Assembly (NCBI RefSeq): GCF_000292245.2
Contig: NZ_ALPT02000016.1
Span: forward strand, 1 to 64,000
Direction of reading: 5' to 3'
Length of the DNA: 64,000 nt
Origin: Alkalihalobacillus alcalophilus ATCC 27647 = CGMCC 1.3604
Lineage (GTDB): Bacteria > Bacillota > Bacilli > Bacillales > Bacillaceae_D
A program made the translations under genes and the position numbers. Numbering within the stretch: position 1 is the stretch's first letter; the number at the start of each line of letters is the position of its first letter. Positions 26,382-35,161 of the stretch are shown here, one piece after another. The notes beneath the pieces were generated by a model. The model was given only the letters and a program-made list of their open reading frames with translations, was not told the origin of the DNA and ran no database searches.

Positions 26382-27224
26382 ATGACTTATCGATTGTTAG
26401 CGATAAACATTGACGGAGCGCTTCTTCAATCAGATACGAAAATTAGTCGACAAACCAAAGCGGCAATCGACTATGTAAAAAGTAAGGGAGTCATTGTCAC
26501 TTTAATTACATCAAAGCCTTATTTGTCAGCTTTAAAATTTGCAAAAGCTTTAAAACTTGAGGAGTATATGATTTGTAGTGATGGAGCGTATATCGCTAAA
26601 GACAAAGAGGAAGCATTATATTCAAATCGAATTAAAGAGGCTCAAGCAGAGGAAATTGTCGATATTTTTGAGCGCTATGATTGTCATTTTCGAGTCTTCC
26701 ATGAGTTTTATTCCCTTGGAAATAAGATAAAACAGAAAAATCATATGGTTGCTAAAATGACATTGAATTTAGATGAACCAAGATTCTACCCATTGTCATT
26801 TGTTGATTCGGTTTATGACCGTTTAGTTGATAATCCGTTAGCACCGTTAAAGATACAAGCTCAGTTTGCACTAGAGGATGAGTTAAAAAGAGCGATTGAC
26901 CAAATAAAGGAGATGAATCAATCTTTTATTATAAAAACAGGCTCATCTAATCAGATTGAAATTATTCAATCAGGAGTATCTAAAGTCAAAGCACTTCGTT
27001 TACTCGCCAATTATTTGAATGTGAAAATGGAGGAAGTTGTGGCTATCGGAGTAACTGAAAGTGATCGTGAAATGGTGGCAGAAGCAGGTTTAGGAGTTGC
27101 AATGGGAGATGCGATAGACGAGGTTAAACAGGTCGCAAGTTGGGTGACCCGCTCAAAAGAAGAGGACGGTGTCGCTTATATGGTACGAGAAGTCTTTAGA
27201 AAGCAACTACGAGTGCAAATATAA
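26382..27224 (+). CDS. yhaX: Cof-type HAD-like protein (YhaX), Asn at nucleophile position
   Basis: A 280-residue Cof-type HAD-superfamily protein in the position of yhaX (after yheA). Motif II-like VTLITSK and the C-terminal region (KVKALRLL, then GVTESDREMVAEAG) are recognisable. Motif I reads INIDGALL: the codon for residue 9 is AAC, giving Asn where the nucleophilic Asp of DxDGT is expected, and the following Thr is Ala. Phosphatase activity is therefore doubtful, unless this is normal for the YhaX subfamily. GAGGAGG precedes the start. Confidence 0.8.
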   Translation: MTYRLLAINIDGALLQSDTKISRQTKAAIDYVKSKGVIVTLITSKPYLSALKFAKALKLEEYMICSDGAYIAKDKEEALYSNRIKEAQAEEIVDIFERYDCHFRVFHEFYSLGNKIKQKNHMVAKMTLNLDEPRFYPLSFVDSVYDRLVDNPLAPLKIQAQFALEDELKRAIDQIKEMNQSFIIKTGSSNQIEIIQSGVSKVKALRLLANYLNVKMEEVVAIGVTESDREMVAEAGLGVAMGDAIDEVKQVASWVTRSKEEDGVAYMVREVFRKQLRVQI

Positions 27225-27285
27225 CCATAAAAGGAACGATTGCTTTAGAAATGCGTCGGTTAAGTGATTATTACTGTCGCTCTCC

Positions 27286-27332
27286 AGCTTGTCGAAAAAG
27301 TCTCTTTTACGAGACGATCGGCAAGCTTTTTG
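27286..27332 (+). terminator. Terminator after yhaX
   Basis: AGCTTGTCG / TCGGCAAGCT outer arms with an inner GTCTC/GAGAC stem, then five T. A 54-codon frame runs through it (see rejected items). Confidence 0.55.
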
Positions 27333-27519
27333 CATTTGCGGGAGTAATTATGATAGGCGCTCATGTGCTGCACCTTAAGTTGGGTGACCTGCATTTAGTA
27401 GGCATAGCTTTATAGATTAGCAACATTTTGTATTTGAAATATTTAATTAATTGCTACTTTCATATTTATTGATTTATAATAATAAAAAAGCTTCGGTTTT
27501 AGAAGGAAGGGGGGATAAG

Positions 27520-27792
27520 ATGTTTGAGGTTATTATTGATACATGGTCTTTTTGGTGTAGTGTACTCTTAACGATTTGGTTAGTAGCGGCATATACAAAG
27601 GCAGAATTATTTCGCTTTGAATATGCTCATAAAACTTACTTGTTTTCAAGAAAACTAAACTTTTTAACAAAAGAGATCGAATTGTTACCTATCAATAGTT
27701 GCATTCAGAGGTTTTATCGTCCTAAAATTCCTTGCTACTATGATCATTCAAATGATGATGAAGATTCTTCCCTTATTAATTTTGCGAAATAA
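27520..27792 (+). CDS. Small single-helix membrane protein
   Basis: A 90-residue protein with one N-terminal membrane helix (TWSFWCSVLLTIWLVAAYT) and a charged, aromatic-rich cytosolic tail. The ATG at 27520 follows AGGAAGGGGGG, far better than the upstream in-frame start at 27451. The insertase gene follows 26 bp downstream, so the two probably share a transcript. Family not recognised. Confidence 0.6.
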   Translation: MFEVIIDTWSFWCSVLLTIWLVAAYTKAELFRFEYAHKTYLFSRKLNFLTKEIELLPINSCIQRFYRPKIPCYYDHSNDDEDSSLINFAK

Positions 27793-27818
27793 TCGTTTAA
27801 TTAATAAGGAGGATTTAA

Positions 27819-28577
27819 GTGAAATCAAATACAAAAGTTCTAATCTTTTTATTATTTATTGCTGTACTTTTAGCAGGCTGTGGTACGAATCAACCTATTA
27901 GTGCTGAATCAACAGGAGTCTGGAATCACTTTTTTGTTTATCCGATGTCTTGGCTCATTATTCAGACGGCTGGAATTTTTAAAGGGAACTTTGGGATTGC
28001 GATCATTCTAGTAACGATTTCGATTCGTTTTCTCTTGTTACCGCTCGTATTAAAGCAGCAAAAAAGCTCTAAAGCGATGCAGGCGTTGAAACCTGAATTA
28101 GATGAACTCCAAAAAAAGTATAAGTCCGATAAACCAGATCCAAAAAAACAGCAGGAAATGCAAAAGGAAATGATGGCTCTTTATCAACAGCATGGTGTAA
28201 ATCCAATTGCTGGTTGTTTGCCGATGTTGGTGCAAATGCCTATTTTAATGGCGTTTTACTTTGCAATTATGAGGACTGAAGCGATTGCCGGAACCTCCTT
28301 TTTATGGTTCAACTTAGGACAACCTGATTTGTTTTTACCTTTTGTGGCCGGTGTAACAACAATGATTCAGTTAAGAATGACTTCAGCTGAAATGCCCGCT
28401 CAGATGAAAATCATTATGTATATTATGCCTGTGATGATTGTTGTTGCGGGATTATCGTTACCTTCTGCCTTATCTATGTATTGGGTTGTCGGAAATATAT
28501 TTACGATTTTCCAAACGTATTTTGTTGTTATTTTGCCGAAGAAACAAATAGAGCAACAACAAGTATCAAAAGTATAA
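27819..28577 (+). CDS. YidC/Oxa1-type membrane protein insertase
   Basis: A 252-residue lipoprotein insertase of the SpoIIIJ/YqjG type that integrates proteins into the membrane. It has a lipobox (VLLAGC, Cys about 22), five membrane segments, the conserved basic residue in ISIRFLLLPLVLKQ and the cytosolic coiled loop KPELDELQKKYK. The start is a GTG after TAAGGAGG. A terminator follows. B. subtilis has two such proteins; which one this matches is unclear. Confidence 0.92.
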   Translation: MKSNTKVLIFLLFIAVLLAGCGTNQPISAESTGVWNHFFVYPMSWLIIQTAGIFKGNFGIAIILVTISIRFLLLPLVLKQQKSSKAMQALKPELDELQKKYKSDKPDPKKQQEMQKEMMALYQQHGVNPIAGCLPMLVQMPILMAFYFAIMRTEAIAGTSFLWFNLGQPDLFLPFVAGVTTMIQLRMTSAEMPAQMKIIMYIMPVMIVVAGLSLPSALSMYWVVGNIFTIFQTYFVVILPKKQIEQQQVSKV

Positions 28578-28587
28578 ATGATGACGT

Positions 28588-28626
28588 AAGCTCCTAAAAA
28601 GTGAAAGCTTTTTAGGAGCTTTTTTA
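28588..28626 (+). terminator. Terminator after the insertase
   Basis: AAGCTCCTAAAAAG / CTTTTTAGGAGCTTTTTT, a near-perfect hairpin with a T-run. Confidence 0.9.
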
Positions 28627-28768
28627 CGTTAGGGAGCAGGCAAAATGTTAGTGATGTAAAGGGTTTACGAATGTTTTTTTATTACTCAGAGATTGCTTTT
28701 AGCTCCGCATTCACCCATTTTCTTTTAATGAATAGACTATTTTATGAGTTTAAGAAAGGGGTGTAAAG

Positions 28769-29137
28769 ATGAATCAGCAGCACAATTTGGAACAAATTAA
28801 AGTGAGTTGTCAACAATATATAAATCAGCCTGTTTCTGTTCAGTATCAAGGGCAAGTGATTAATGGAGTAATTGAAAATGTTGATGATGAGCAGTTGTAT
28901 TTATTAGTTGCCGTTGATGATAATGGCCAGTATGTTGATTTAGCTCAACTTATGCAGGAGCAATACCAGAGCGGTTCACATGAACAAGAGCAGATTCAAA
29001 GAAATCCTTACTATAATCCATATCCAGCATATTATCCAGGTTATTATTACCCAAGTTATTATCCGTACCCGAGACCTATTAATTGGAATCGCCTTGTCTT
29101 ACCACTTGCGGCCTTAACAGCTATTGCGTTATTATAA
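28769..29137 (+). CDS. Tyr/Pro-rich protein with hydrophobic tail
   Basis: A 122-residue protein. The N-terminal 60 residues look like a small beta-barrel domain (QPVSVQYQGQVINGVIENV). A Pro/Tyr-rich stretch (about 77-100) follows, then a hydrophobic C-terminus (LVLPLAALTAIALL). The composition recalls spore coat or spore surface proteins, but I cannot name the family. Start after AAAGGGGTG; own terminator. Function not assigned. Confidence 0.6.
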   Translation: MNQQHNLEQIKVSCQQYINQPVSVQYQGQVINGVIENVDDEQLYLLVAVDDNGQYVDLAQLMQEQYQSGSHEQEQIQRNPYYNPYPAYYPGYYYPSYYPYPRPINWNRLVLPLAALTAIALL

Positions 29138-29160
29138 TTTTGCTTTAGTAGAGCATATGT

Positions 29161-29208
29161 AAAGCTATTTTCATTGGCATTCAACCTCCAATGAAGATAG
29201 CTTTTTTT
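29161..29208 (+). terminator. Terminator before cssR
   Basis: AAAGCTAT / ATAGCTTT arms with an inner TTCATTGG/CCAATGAA stem, then a T-run. The rest of the 29138-29432 gap shows no gene. Confidence 0.85.
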
Positions 29209-29432
29209 GAATCGAGCAAATAAAGGACATTTTTCACAAGATTCAGGGTTAATTTGTAAAAAATAGTGTGAACTTGTCTAAACAGGTGCATATTTAAATA
29301 AGAAAAGGTATGATAGGATCAAAATTAAGGTTTCATTTACCAGTAATAGTGGAATAATAAATTTATTAACTATGCCGTTAAAATTGGAGAAACTTTTCAA
29401 AAATATAAGAGGTTAATTGAGGAGGATGCGAG

Positions 29433-30116
29433 TTGAGTGAGTATCTCGTTTATCTAGTAGAAGATGAAGAAAATTTATCAGAAGTATTAAAAGCTTATTT
29501 GGAAAAAGAAAATTGGGAAGTAAGAGTGTTCGATAATGGTCAAGATGCGGCAGATGCCGTTGAGGATAAACCACATTTATGGATATTAGATATTATGTTA
29601 CCAGGAATGGATGGTTATCAATTATTGAAAACAATTAAACAAAATGAAGATACACCGGTTATATTCATTTCAGCACGGGACCAAGATTTAGATCGAGTAT
29701 TAGGACTAGAAATGGGAAGCGATGATTATTTAGCTAAACCATTTCTACCACAAGAGTTAATTATCCGAGCAAAAAAGCTTATTAATCGAGTATATGGAAC
29801 ATCGAATCAGGAACAGAAGAAAATAGAAATCAATCAATATGTTGTTGATCCAATTGGGCGTACAGTTGCTGATATGGAGATTGGTGAGGATGCCCTTGTT
29901 GATTTGACAACGAAAGAGATGGATCTTGTTTTATTATTAACAGGTGATATTGGAAAAGCTTTTTCGAGAGATAAAATTATTGAGCATGTGTGGGGAGAAA
30001 ATTATTTCGGCTCTGAACGTGCGGTTGACGATGTCGTTCGTCGTGTCAGGAAAAAGATGCCAAGAGTTCATCTTGAAACACTGTATGGCTATGGCTACCG
30101 AATCTTATCATCATGA
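29433..30116 (+). CDS. cssR: Secretion-stress response regulator CssR
   Basis: A 227-residue OmpR-family regulator: receiver domain with phospho-acceptor Asp in LWILDIMLPGMDGY, Lys in LAKPFLP, and a C-terminal winged helix. Stretches such as VIFISARDQDLDRVLGLE and LPQELIIRAKKL closely follow B. subtilis CssR. CssRS senses misfolded secreted proteins and induces HtrA-type proteases. The start is a TTG after GAGGAGG. It overlaps cssS by four bases (ATGA). Confidence 0.88.
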   Translation: MSEYLVYLVEDEENLSEVLKAYLEKENWEVRVFDNGQDAADAVEDKPHLWILDIMLPGMDGYQLLKTIKQNEDTPVIFISARDQDLDRVLGLEMGSDDYLAKPFLPQELIIRAKKLINRVYGTSNQEQKKIEINQYVVDPIGRTVADMEIGEDALVDLTTKEMDLVLLLTGDIGKAFSRDKIIEHVWGENYFGSERAVDDVVRRVRKKMPRVHLETLYGYGYRILSS

Positions 30117-31507
30117 TTAAAGTAAATTTAACGCAACGAATTTGGCTTGCGTTTATATCCCTAATTGTGTTAGTTGGATTATCCGTGATTATTATTTTTC
30201 CGATTTCCATTAAGGATACATTAACAGAGGAAACTTATCGCTTAATTGAAAGAGAACAGGAACGCCTTAGCAATCCGCTAATTGATTTTATTAATCCTCC
30301 AGATGATGATGGTGGTTTTCTTGACCGTAGTGAGGCTGGCAAGGTGTTTCATTTAGTTATTTTTGATACACTTGGCAGACCCCCTGGTGGTGATACGATC
30401 CCACCAGCAGATGTTTTACGGCAAATGGCGGTCAATGCCTTTAATCAAGATGCTATACATGGACGCTATGAATTGCAATACGGTGGACAAACGGTTTTTT
30501 ATGTCGTAAAAGAGGACGTGCTCTGGGGCCAAAAAGCGTATCGTATTTCGTTTATGTGGGATACATATCGGGATCAAATGGTGAACAAGCTTTGGGAACG
30601 CTTGCTGTATTTATTTTTATTAACGAGTGTCCTTAGTTTGCTTCCGGCGATTTGGTTAAAGCATTATCTTAGACAGCCATTAATCATTTTAGGAAATCAT
30701 CTAGAGCAAATTGCGAACCGGGATTGGAAAGAGCCTCTTAAGTGGAAAGGGGATGAAGATTTCCAAAGGTTATCCGATCAATTTGAGAAGATGAGGCAGA
30801 ACTTGAATATTTATGATAGTGCTCAAAAAACATTTATTCAGCACGCTTCACATGAGCTAAAAACACCGATAATGGTCATCAAAAGTTATGCTCAATCTGT
30901 AAAGGATGGTATTTTGCCTAAACAAAACTTAGAGCGTACAATGGACGTTATCATTGAAGAAAGCAATCGAATGGAGCGTAGAGTCATTGATATGCTCTAT
31001 TATACGAAGCTTGATTCATTTAAAGAAGATGCATTAAATCAAAAAGAGTTTATTTTTGGCTCGTTAGCTTTTGAAATTGAAGAAAGATTTCGTGTCCAAC
31101 GGGAAGATGTTAAAATTTATGTAAATCATTCGGATATGAAATTAAAAGGTGATGAAGAACAATTAGAAGTTTTATTAGAAAACCTAGTTGAGAATGCATT
31201 ACGTTATGCTGTCAGTTCGATCTGGATTGATGCCGAACAAAAAGAGGACAAAATCATTATTTCAGTTGAAAATGATGGGGAGCCAATTCCTGAGGATGAC
31301 ATTCCAAAGCTTTTTAATCCTTTTTACAAAGGGAATAACGGAAAATTTGGCTTAGGTTTGGCGATTGTTAAACGAATTGCGGAGCTTCACCACGGCTATG
31401 CGGAAATTGAAAATACAGCTTCTGGGGTAAAAATGAAAGTGTATCTTCCAGCAATTGAAGAACTGGAAACAAACCCTAAAGCAAAACGCAAAAATAAAAA
31501 GCAATAA
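30113..31507 (+). CDS. cssS: Secretion-stress sensor kinase CssS
   Basis: A 464-residue membrane histidine kinase: helix near 12-32, an extracytoplasmic sensor region (about 33-160), a second helix (about 165-185), HAMP, phospho-acceptor His247 in ASHELKTP and an ATPase domain with NLVENALRYA and FGLGLAIVKR. The stretch VIKSYAQSVKDGILPKQNLE mirrors B. subtilis CssS. Translationally coupled to cssR. In B. subtilis cssRS lies elsewhere; here it is close to prsA. Confidence 0.87.
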   Translation: MIKVNLTQRIWLAFISLIVLVGLSVIIIFPISIKDTLTEETYRLIEREQERLSNPLIDFINPPDDDGGFLDRSEAGKVFHLVIFDTLGRPPGGDTIPPADVLRQMAVNAFNQDAIHGRYELQYGGQTVFYVVKEDVLWGQKAYRISFMWDTYRDQMVNKLWERLLYLFLLTSVLSLLPAIWLKHYLRQPLIILGNHLEQIANRDWKEPLKWKGDEDFQRLSDQFEKMRQNLNIYDSAQKTFIQHASHELKTPIMVIKSYAQSVKDGILPKQNLERTMDVIIEESNRMERRVIDMLYYTKLDSFKEDALNQKEFIFGSLAFEIEERFRVQREDVKIYVNHSDMKLKGDEEQLEVLLENLVENALRYAVSSIWIDAEQKEDKIIISVENDGEPIPEDDIPKLFNPFYKGNNGKFGLGLAIVKRIAELHHGYAEIENTASGVKMKVYLPAIEELETNPKAKRKNKKQ

Positions 31508-31556
31508 ATATAGTCTAGGATTTATATTAGATGTTGAGTTAAAAACAAAGCGCTCT

Positions 31557-31598
31557 AAAAAAGTTGGACGACTGTCATTCTGGTCATCCAACTTTTTC
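31557..31598 (+). terminator. Terminator after cssS
   Basis: AAAAAGTTGGA / TCCAACTTTTT arms with an additional AC/GT step in the stem. Confidence 0.85.
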
Positions 31599-31762
31599 TT
31601 ATTGGAAACTCCTTATATATTGTATCTAACATAACCTCCTGTACAAAGGTGCTATTTGCAATTAAATAATAAGATGCCTCTTGTTTTGTATCGCTTAGGA
31701 GGAAGGCAGACGGTGAAAAGTATGCTATACTAATACAAATACATTAGGCTCGAGGTGATAGG

Positions 31763-32722
31763 ATGAGTAAAGGAATCAGATATCATCAAGTAGGAGATAA
31801 AATTGATAGTTATTTTCTTATCAAAACAGCAACAAGAGGAATAGCGAGTAATGGGAAGCCATTTCTAACGTTAATCTTGGGTGATCATTCTGGCGAGATT
31901 GATGCAAAGCTATGGGGCTGTTCTCCAGACGATGAGGCGACATTCGTAAGCAAGTCGATCGTTCACTTAACGGGTGAACTAGGAGAATATAGAGGAAGAA
32001 ACCAATTGAAATTACAAAGTATCAGACCAACGACGGCGATGGATAATGTAAAGTTGGCTGATTTTGTTCGTTCAGCCCCACTTTCTCCGGAGGATATGTT
32101 AGAGCAAGTCACTCAATATATTTTTGAGATGAAAAACCCTAATATCCAACGTATTACACGTCATTTATTAAAAAAACATCAGGCAGCCTTTTTGGAATCG
32201 CCAGCAGCAACCAAAAATCATCATGAGTTTTTCTCAGGGCTTGCTTATCATGTCGTCTCGATGTTACATATTTCAAAAAGCCTTTCCCAATTGTATCCGT
32301 CTCTAGATACAGATTTATTGTATGCTGGGATCATCTTACATGATCTAGGAAAAGTTCGGGAATTATCAGGTCCAATTGATACAGTCTATACATTAGAAGG
32401 GAATTTACTTGGGCATATTACAATCATGGTTAATGAAATTGACGAAGCGGCAAAGGAATTAAATATTGAAGGAGAAGAGGTATTAATTCTCCAGCATATG
32501 GTTCTAAGCCATCATGGTAAAGGGGAATGGGGAAGTCCAAAGGCACCTCAAATTAAAGAAGCAGAACTCCTACATTTGATTGATAATATTGATGCAAAAA
32601 TGAATATGTTAGATCGAGCGTTAGAGAGGGTTCAGCCGGGAGGTTTTTCTGAGAGAGTGATGGCATTAGATAACAGAAGCTTCTATAAACCTAGCTTTCA
32701 TGAACCCCCATTAGACTTATAA
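31763..32722 (+). CDS. yhaM: 3'-5' exoribonuclease YhaM
   Basis: A 319-residue protein (B. subtilis YhaM 314): N-terminal OB-fold (about 15-90) for nucleic acid binding and an HD domain with YHVVSMLH, the metal-binding ILHDLGKV pair and LSHHGKGEWGSP. YhaM is a Mn-dependent 3'-5' exonuclease on RNA and single-stranded DNA. Start after AGGTGATAGG. Followed by its own terminator and the sporulation gene yhaL, the B. subtilis order. Confidence 0.95.
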   Translation: MSKGIRYHQVGDKIDSYFLIKTATRGIASNGKPFLTLILGDHSGEIDAKLWGCSPDDEATFVSKSIVHLTGELGEYRGRNQLKLQSIRPTTAMDNVKLADFVRSAPLSPEDMLEQVTQYIFEMKNPNIQRITRHLLKKHQAAFLESPAATKNHHEFFSGLAYHVVSMLHISKSLSQLYPSLDTDLLYAGIILHDLGKVRELSGPIDTVYTLEGNLLGHITIMVNEIDEAAKELNIEGEEVLILQHMVLSHHGKGEWGSPKAPQIKEAELLHLIDNIDAKMNMLDRALERVQPGGFSERVMALDNRSFYKPSFHEPPLDL

Positions 32723-32745
32723 TAGGTAATCACTATATTTAAAGG

Positions 32746-32778
32746 AAAGCTGTTGAGGGGAAACTCAGCAGCTTTTTT
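32746..32778 (+). terminator. Terminator after yhaM
   Basis: AAAGCTGTTGAG / CTCAGCAGCTTTTTT hairpin. Confidence 0.88.
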
Positions 32779-32864
32779 GCTATTCCTTTTATTACAATGT
32801 AAGCAGAAGCTCTTGTGTCTTAGCAAAATATGATTGCAGAGTGTGTTTTACTCAAGTTTGTTAG

Positions 32865-32893
32865 TTCTATCTAAATGAACTATTGCATACTTA
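32865..32893 (+). promoter_or_regulatory. Candidate sigma-E promoter of yhaL
   Basis: CATACTTA (32886-32893) near the sigma-E -10, a 14-bp spacer and TTCTATC as a weak -35. yhaL is annotated as sporulation-related, hence the search. Confidence 0.3.
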
Positions 32894-32926
32894 ATAGTAA
32901 TGGACAAGTTTTAAAGGAGGAAAAAA

Positions 32927-33205
32927 ATGAATTCAAATAAGGCAAGTCAACGAATCGCTTTATTTTTACTAATTGCTCTTGTTGTAGTCTTTCTATTTAC
33001 GCAAACAAGTTTAGGGGGAATACTATTAGCAAGCCCTTGGTGGATCTTCCTCGTTATTTTTGGGATTTTGTTTAGTGCCTATATGAGCATGAAGTACTCT
33101 CTAGAGGAACGTCATGTTGAGCATGAATTCATTGAAAAAGAGGGACAAATTTATCTTGAAAGAATAGAAGAGGAAAGAGAAAAAAGGAAGATAGAAAAAT
33201 CCTAG
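32927..33205 (+). CDS. yhaL: Sporulation protein YhaL
   Basis: A 92-residue protein with two hydrophobic segments (about 10-26 and 32-52; SPWWIFLVIFGILFSAYM) and a charged helical tail (FIEKEGQIYLERIEEEREKRK). The tail and the WW-containing segment are typical of YhaL, a sporulation protein in B. subtilis between yhaM and prsA. Here it has an N-terminal extension with an extra helix (B. subtilis YhaL is about 70 residues). Start after AAAGGAGG. Confidence 0.85.
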   Translation: MNSNKASQRIALFLLIALVVVFLFTQTSLGGILLASPWWIFLVIFGILFSAYMSMKYSLEERHVEHEFIEKEGQIYLERIEEEREKRKIEKS

Positions 33206-33230
33206 CGATTTCTAATCGCTAGGATTTTAT
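33197..33230. terminator. Bidirectional terminator yhaL/prsA
   Basis: AAATCCTAGCGATT / AATCGCTAGGATTTT, a near-perfect hairpin overlapping the yhaL stop codon, between convergent genes. Confidence 0.9.
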
Positions 33231-33238
33231 TATGGCTC

Positions 33239-34168
33239 TTATTCTTCTTCATCTGCCCCTGCTCCAGGAGCTTCGTTTGAGAATAAATCACTATATCTTG
33301 AGTCTCTAACATCAATATCAGCCTCATCTAAAATTTCTGCTAAAACCTCAGGGCCTGATTTTGCTTGTTGAGCTTCTAAAGCTGCTGCAATTTCTTCTTC
33401 AAAGTCTTCAAAAGTTGATTTTTTTCCAGTTACTTTAATGATATGGTAGCCATATTCTGATTGAACGATTTCGCTTACTTCGTCAATTTCTAATTCAAAA
33501 GCGGCTTCAGAAAATTCAGGAACCATTTGACCACGAGGGAAGTACCCAAGCTCGCCACCTCTTGAAGCTGAACCATCAATGGAGTACTCAATCGCCAACT
33601 CAGCAAAGTCTTCACCGGCATTAATTTTCTCTAAAATTTCTTCTGCTTCTTCTTCTTCTGTTACAAGGATATGACTTGCTTCTACTTGTTCTTCATACAT
33701 CTCTTGGTTTTCTTCGTAATACGCTTGTTTATCTTCATCTGTTACATTTACATCCTTTTTCGCTAACGCTTCGATAACAAGAGGAGGAATAATATAACCT
33801 TCGATAAATTGATCAACAGACGTCACGTGAATATTGAAGTTATTTTCAAGTGCTTCAAATAGTTCTTCATCTGTTTCAATTTGTAAATTCGTTTTTAAAT
33901 AATCTAATTCTTCATCAATTTCCTCTTGTGTCACTCCTGAATTTTCCTGTTGACCAAGGATGGCTTGGCGCTCCACTAATTCAGAAAGAGTTTCATCTCC
34001 ATAACGACTTTTTAAGATGGAAACGAGTTCACCTTCTGTAATTTCTGTTCCGTTTACTACAACAATAGGAGCATCGTCTGCTGTTGTATCCTCGTTGTTA
34101 CATGCTGCTAATAATGTAAAGGCAGCTAGTCCTACCGCAGTAAGTATGTACTTTTTCATTTTTTTCAC
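33239..34168 (-). CDS. prsA: Extracytoplasmic foldase lipoprotein PrsA
   Basis: A 309-residue parvulin-type peptidyl-prolyl isomerase. The signal peptide ends in a lipobox (LLAAC, Cys about 23). An N-terminal SurA-like helical region is followed by the PpiC domain, with ASHILV, GGELGYFPRGQMVPEFSEAA and YGYHIIKV. A Glu-rich tail (GADEEE) ends the protein. PrsA is essential for folding secreted proteins and penicillin-binding proteins outside the membrane. Start after GAGGAG. Its neighbours cssRS, scoC and ecs all bear on secretion. Confidence 0.96.
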   Translation of the reverse strand: MKKMKKYILTAVGLAAFTLLAACNNEDTTADDAPIVVVNGTEITEGELVSILKSRYGDETLSELVERQAILGQQENSGVTQEEIDEELDYLKTNLQIETDEELFEALENNFNIHVTSVDQFIEGYIIPPLVIEALAKKDVNVTDEDKQAYYEENQEMYEEQVEASHILVTEEEEAEEILEKINAGEDFAELAIEYSIDGSASRGGELGYFPRGQMVPEFSEAAFELEIDEVSEIVQSEYGYHIIKVTGKKSTFEDFEEEIAAALEAQQAKSGPEVLAEILDEADIDVRDSRYSDLFSNEAPGAGADEEE

Positions 34169-34416
34169 TCCTCTAAGTTAGGTCGACACTGTCATAATCT
34201 AATCACAGGGTCTACTATACCATAAATAGTTAAATTAGAAAAAGTTTTTCGTAAAGGATCATTAAATTGGATCACCTTTATTTGTGGAAAACGCTGAATT
34301 TTTTTGTTTTCTGGACAAAAGAATAAGGTTTTTAGCCTTAATTTGGGTCATTCGCCCAGTACAGATAGAAGGCATTTGCATAAGATATCCTAACAAAGCA
34401 CAGAGGAGGTGTTATT

Positions 34417-34500
34417 ATGTCTCACGCATACCAAGGTGGATTTGCGTTGATCGTTGTATTGTTCATCTTATTAGTCATTGTAGGTGCAGCTTGGTTGTAA
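34417..34500 (+). CDS. YjcZ-family micropeptide 1
   Basis: A 27-residue peptide that is essentially one membrane helix: a short Gly/Tyr start (SHAYQGGF) then ALIVVLFILLVIVGAAWL. It matches the YjcZ/YhaI-like sporulation micropeptide family (GFALIVVLFILL core). Strong AGAGGAGGTG upstream supports translation. A near copy follows 88 bp downstream, an apparent tandem duplication. Too short for most gene callers; function unknown. Confidence 0.85.
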   Translation: MSHAYQGGFALIVVLFILLVIVGAAWL

Positions 34501-34588
34501 GCTGGCGACGACATCTCTTTTTTTTGGAGTAATCAATCACATAGCTTCAACTAAACTAAAAATTAAATTATTCTAAGGAGGATTTACT

Positions 34589-34678
34589 ATGGGTTATTCA
34601 TACGGAAATAGCGGTTTCGCGTTAATCGTTGTATTATTCATCCTATTAGTTATCATCGGTGCTTCTTGGGTTTGCTAA
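34589..34678 (+). CDS. YjcZ-family micropeptide 2
   Basis: A 29-residue peptide, GYSYGNSGF followed by ALIVVLFILLVIIGASWVC, sharing the 11-residue core ALIVVLFILLV with the peptide at 34417. It has its own strong AAGGAGG site and is closed by a terminator at 34696. Probably a sporulation-associated membrane micropeptide, like its family. Confidence 0.85.
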   Translation: MGYSYGNSGFALIVVLFILLVIIGASWVC

Positions 34679-34695
34679 TAGTTGAACTGAAATAG

Positions 34696-34729
34696 AAAAA
34701 AGAGTGAGCCAAATCGGTTCACTCTTTTT
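34696..34729 (+). terminator. Terminator after the micropeptide pair
   Basis: AAAAAAGAGTGAGCC / GGTTCACTCTTTTT hairpin. Confidence 0.88.
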
Positions 34730-34776
34730 CGTTCCACAGGAAATTAAATTGAATCATAAAAAAGGATTACTTATAA

Positions 34777-34956
34777 TTACGTAAATAAAATCTTAACATA
34801 AGTTGAAGTTAAAAGAATCGTCATCAAAATATTAATTGTACGAAAAACTTGTGGTTGTTTTTCGAGTGGAATTTCACGACGTTCACATAACGCATCGGTC
34901 ATTGAGTTCATTGAATAAAGGATAAAGACCGCAAATAGAATTAAAAAGAAGACCAT
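34777..34956 (-). CDS. Small two-helix membrane protein
   Basis: A 59-residue protein: an N-terminal membrane helix (VFFLILFAVFILYSMN), a short charged loop (CERREIPLEKQPQ) and a second hydrophobic segment (INILMTILLTSTYVKILF). GGAGGC precedes the ATG. It lies between the micropeptides and the YpmS-like gene on the opposite strand. I do not recognise the family. Confidence 0.55.
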   Translation of the reverse strand: MVFFLILFAVFILYSMNSMTDALCERREIPLEKQPQVFRTINILMTILLTSTYVKILFT

Positions 34957-35161
34957 TAGTCTGCCTCCAGTCTAGCCAAGTGATAGTTAAACTTTATCAA
35001 ATCTACTCAAAAAAAGATAGAGATATGCTACTTTTTATGCGTTTATCGGGTAGTTATTTTTAGATTAATAGGGAAAATAATGAAATTGGATGATTCTCCA
35101 ATGGTTGATTGGATGTATAATTGGGAATAGAAATAGGAACTAGAACAGATGATGAAGGAGA

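Noticed and set aside
27251..27415. 54-codon frame starting MRRLSDYYCRSPACRK with a hydrophobic C-terminal part
   Set aside because: No ribosome binding site at normal distance, and it runs through the hairpin that looks like the yhaX terminator. It could still be a small membrane protein.
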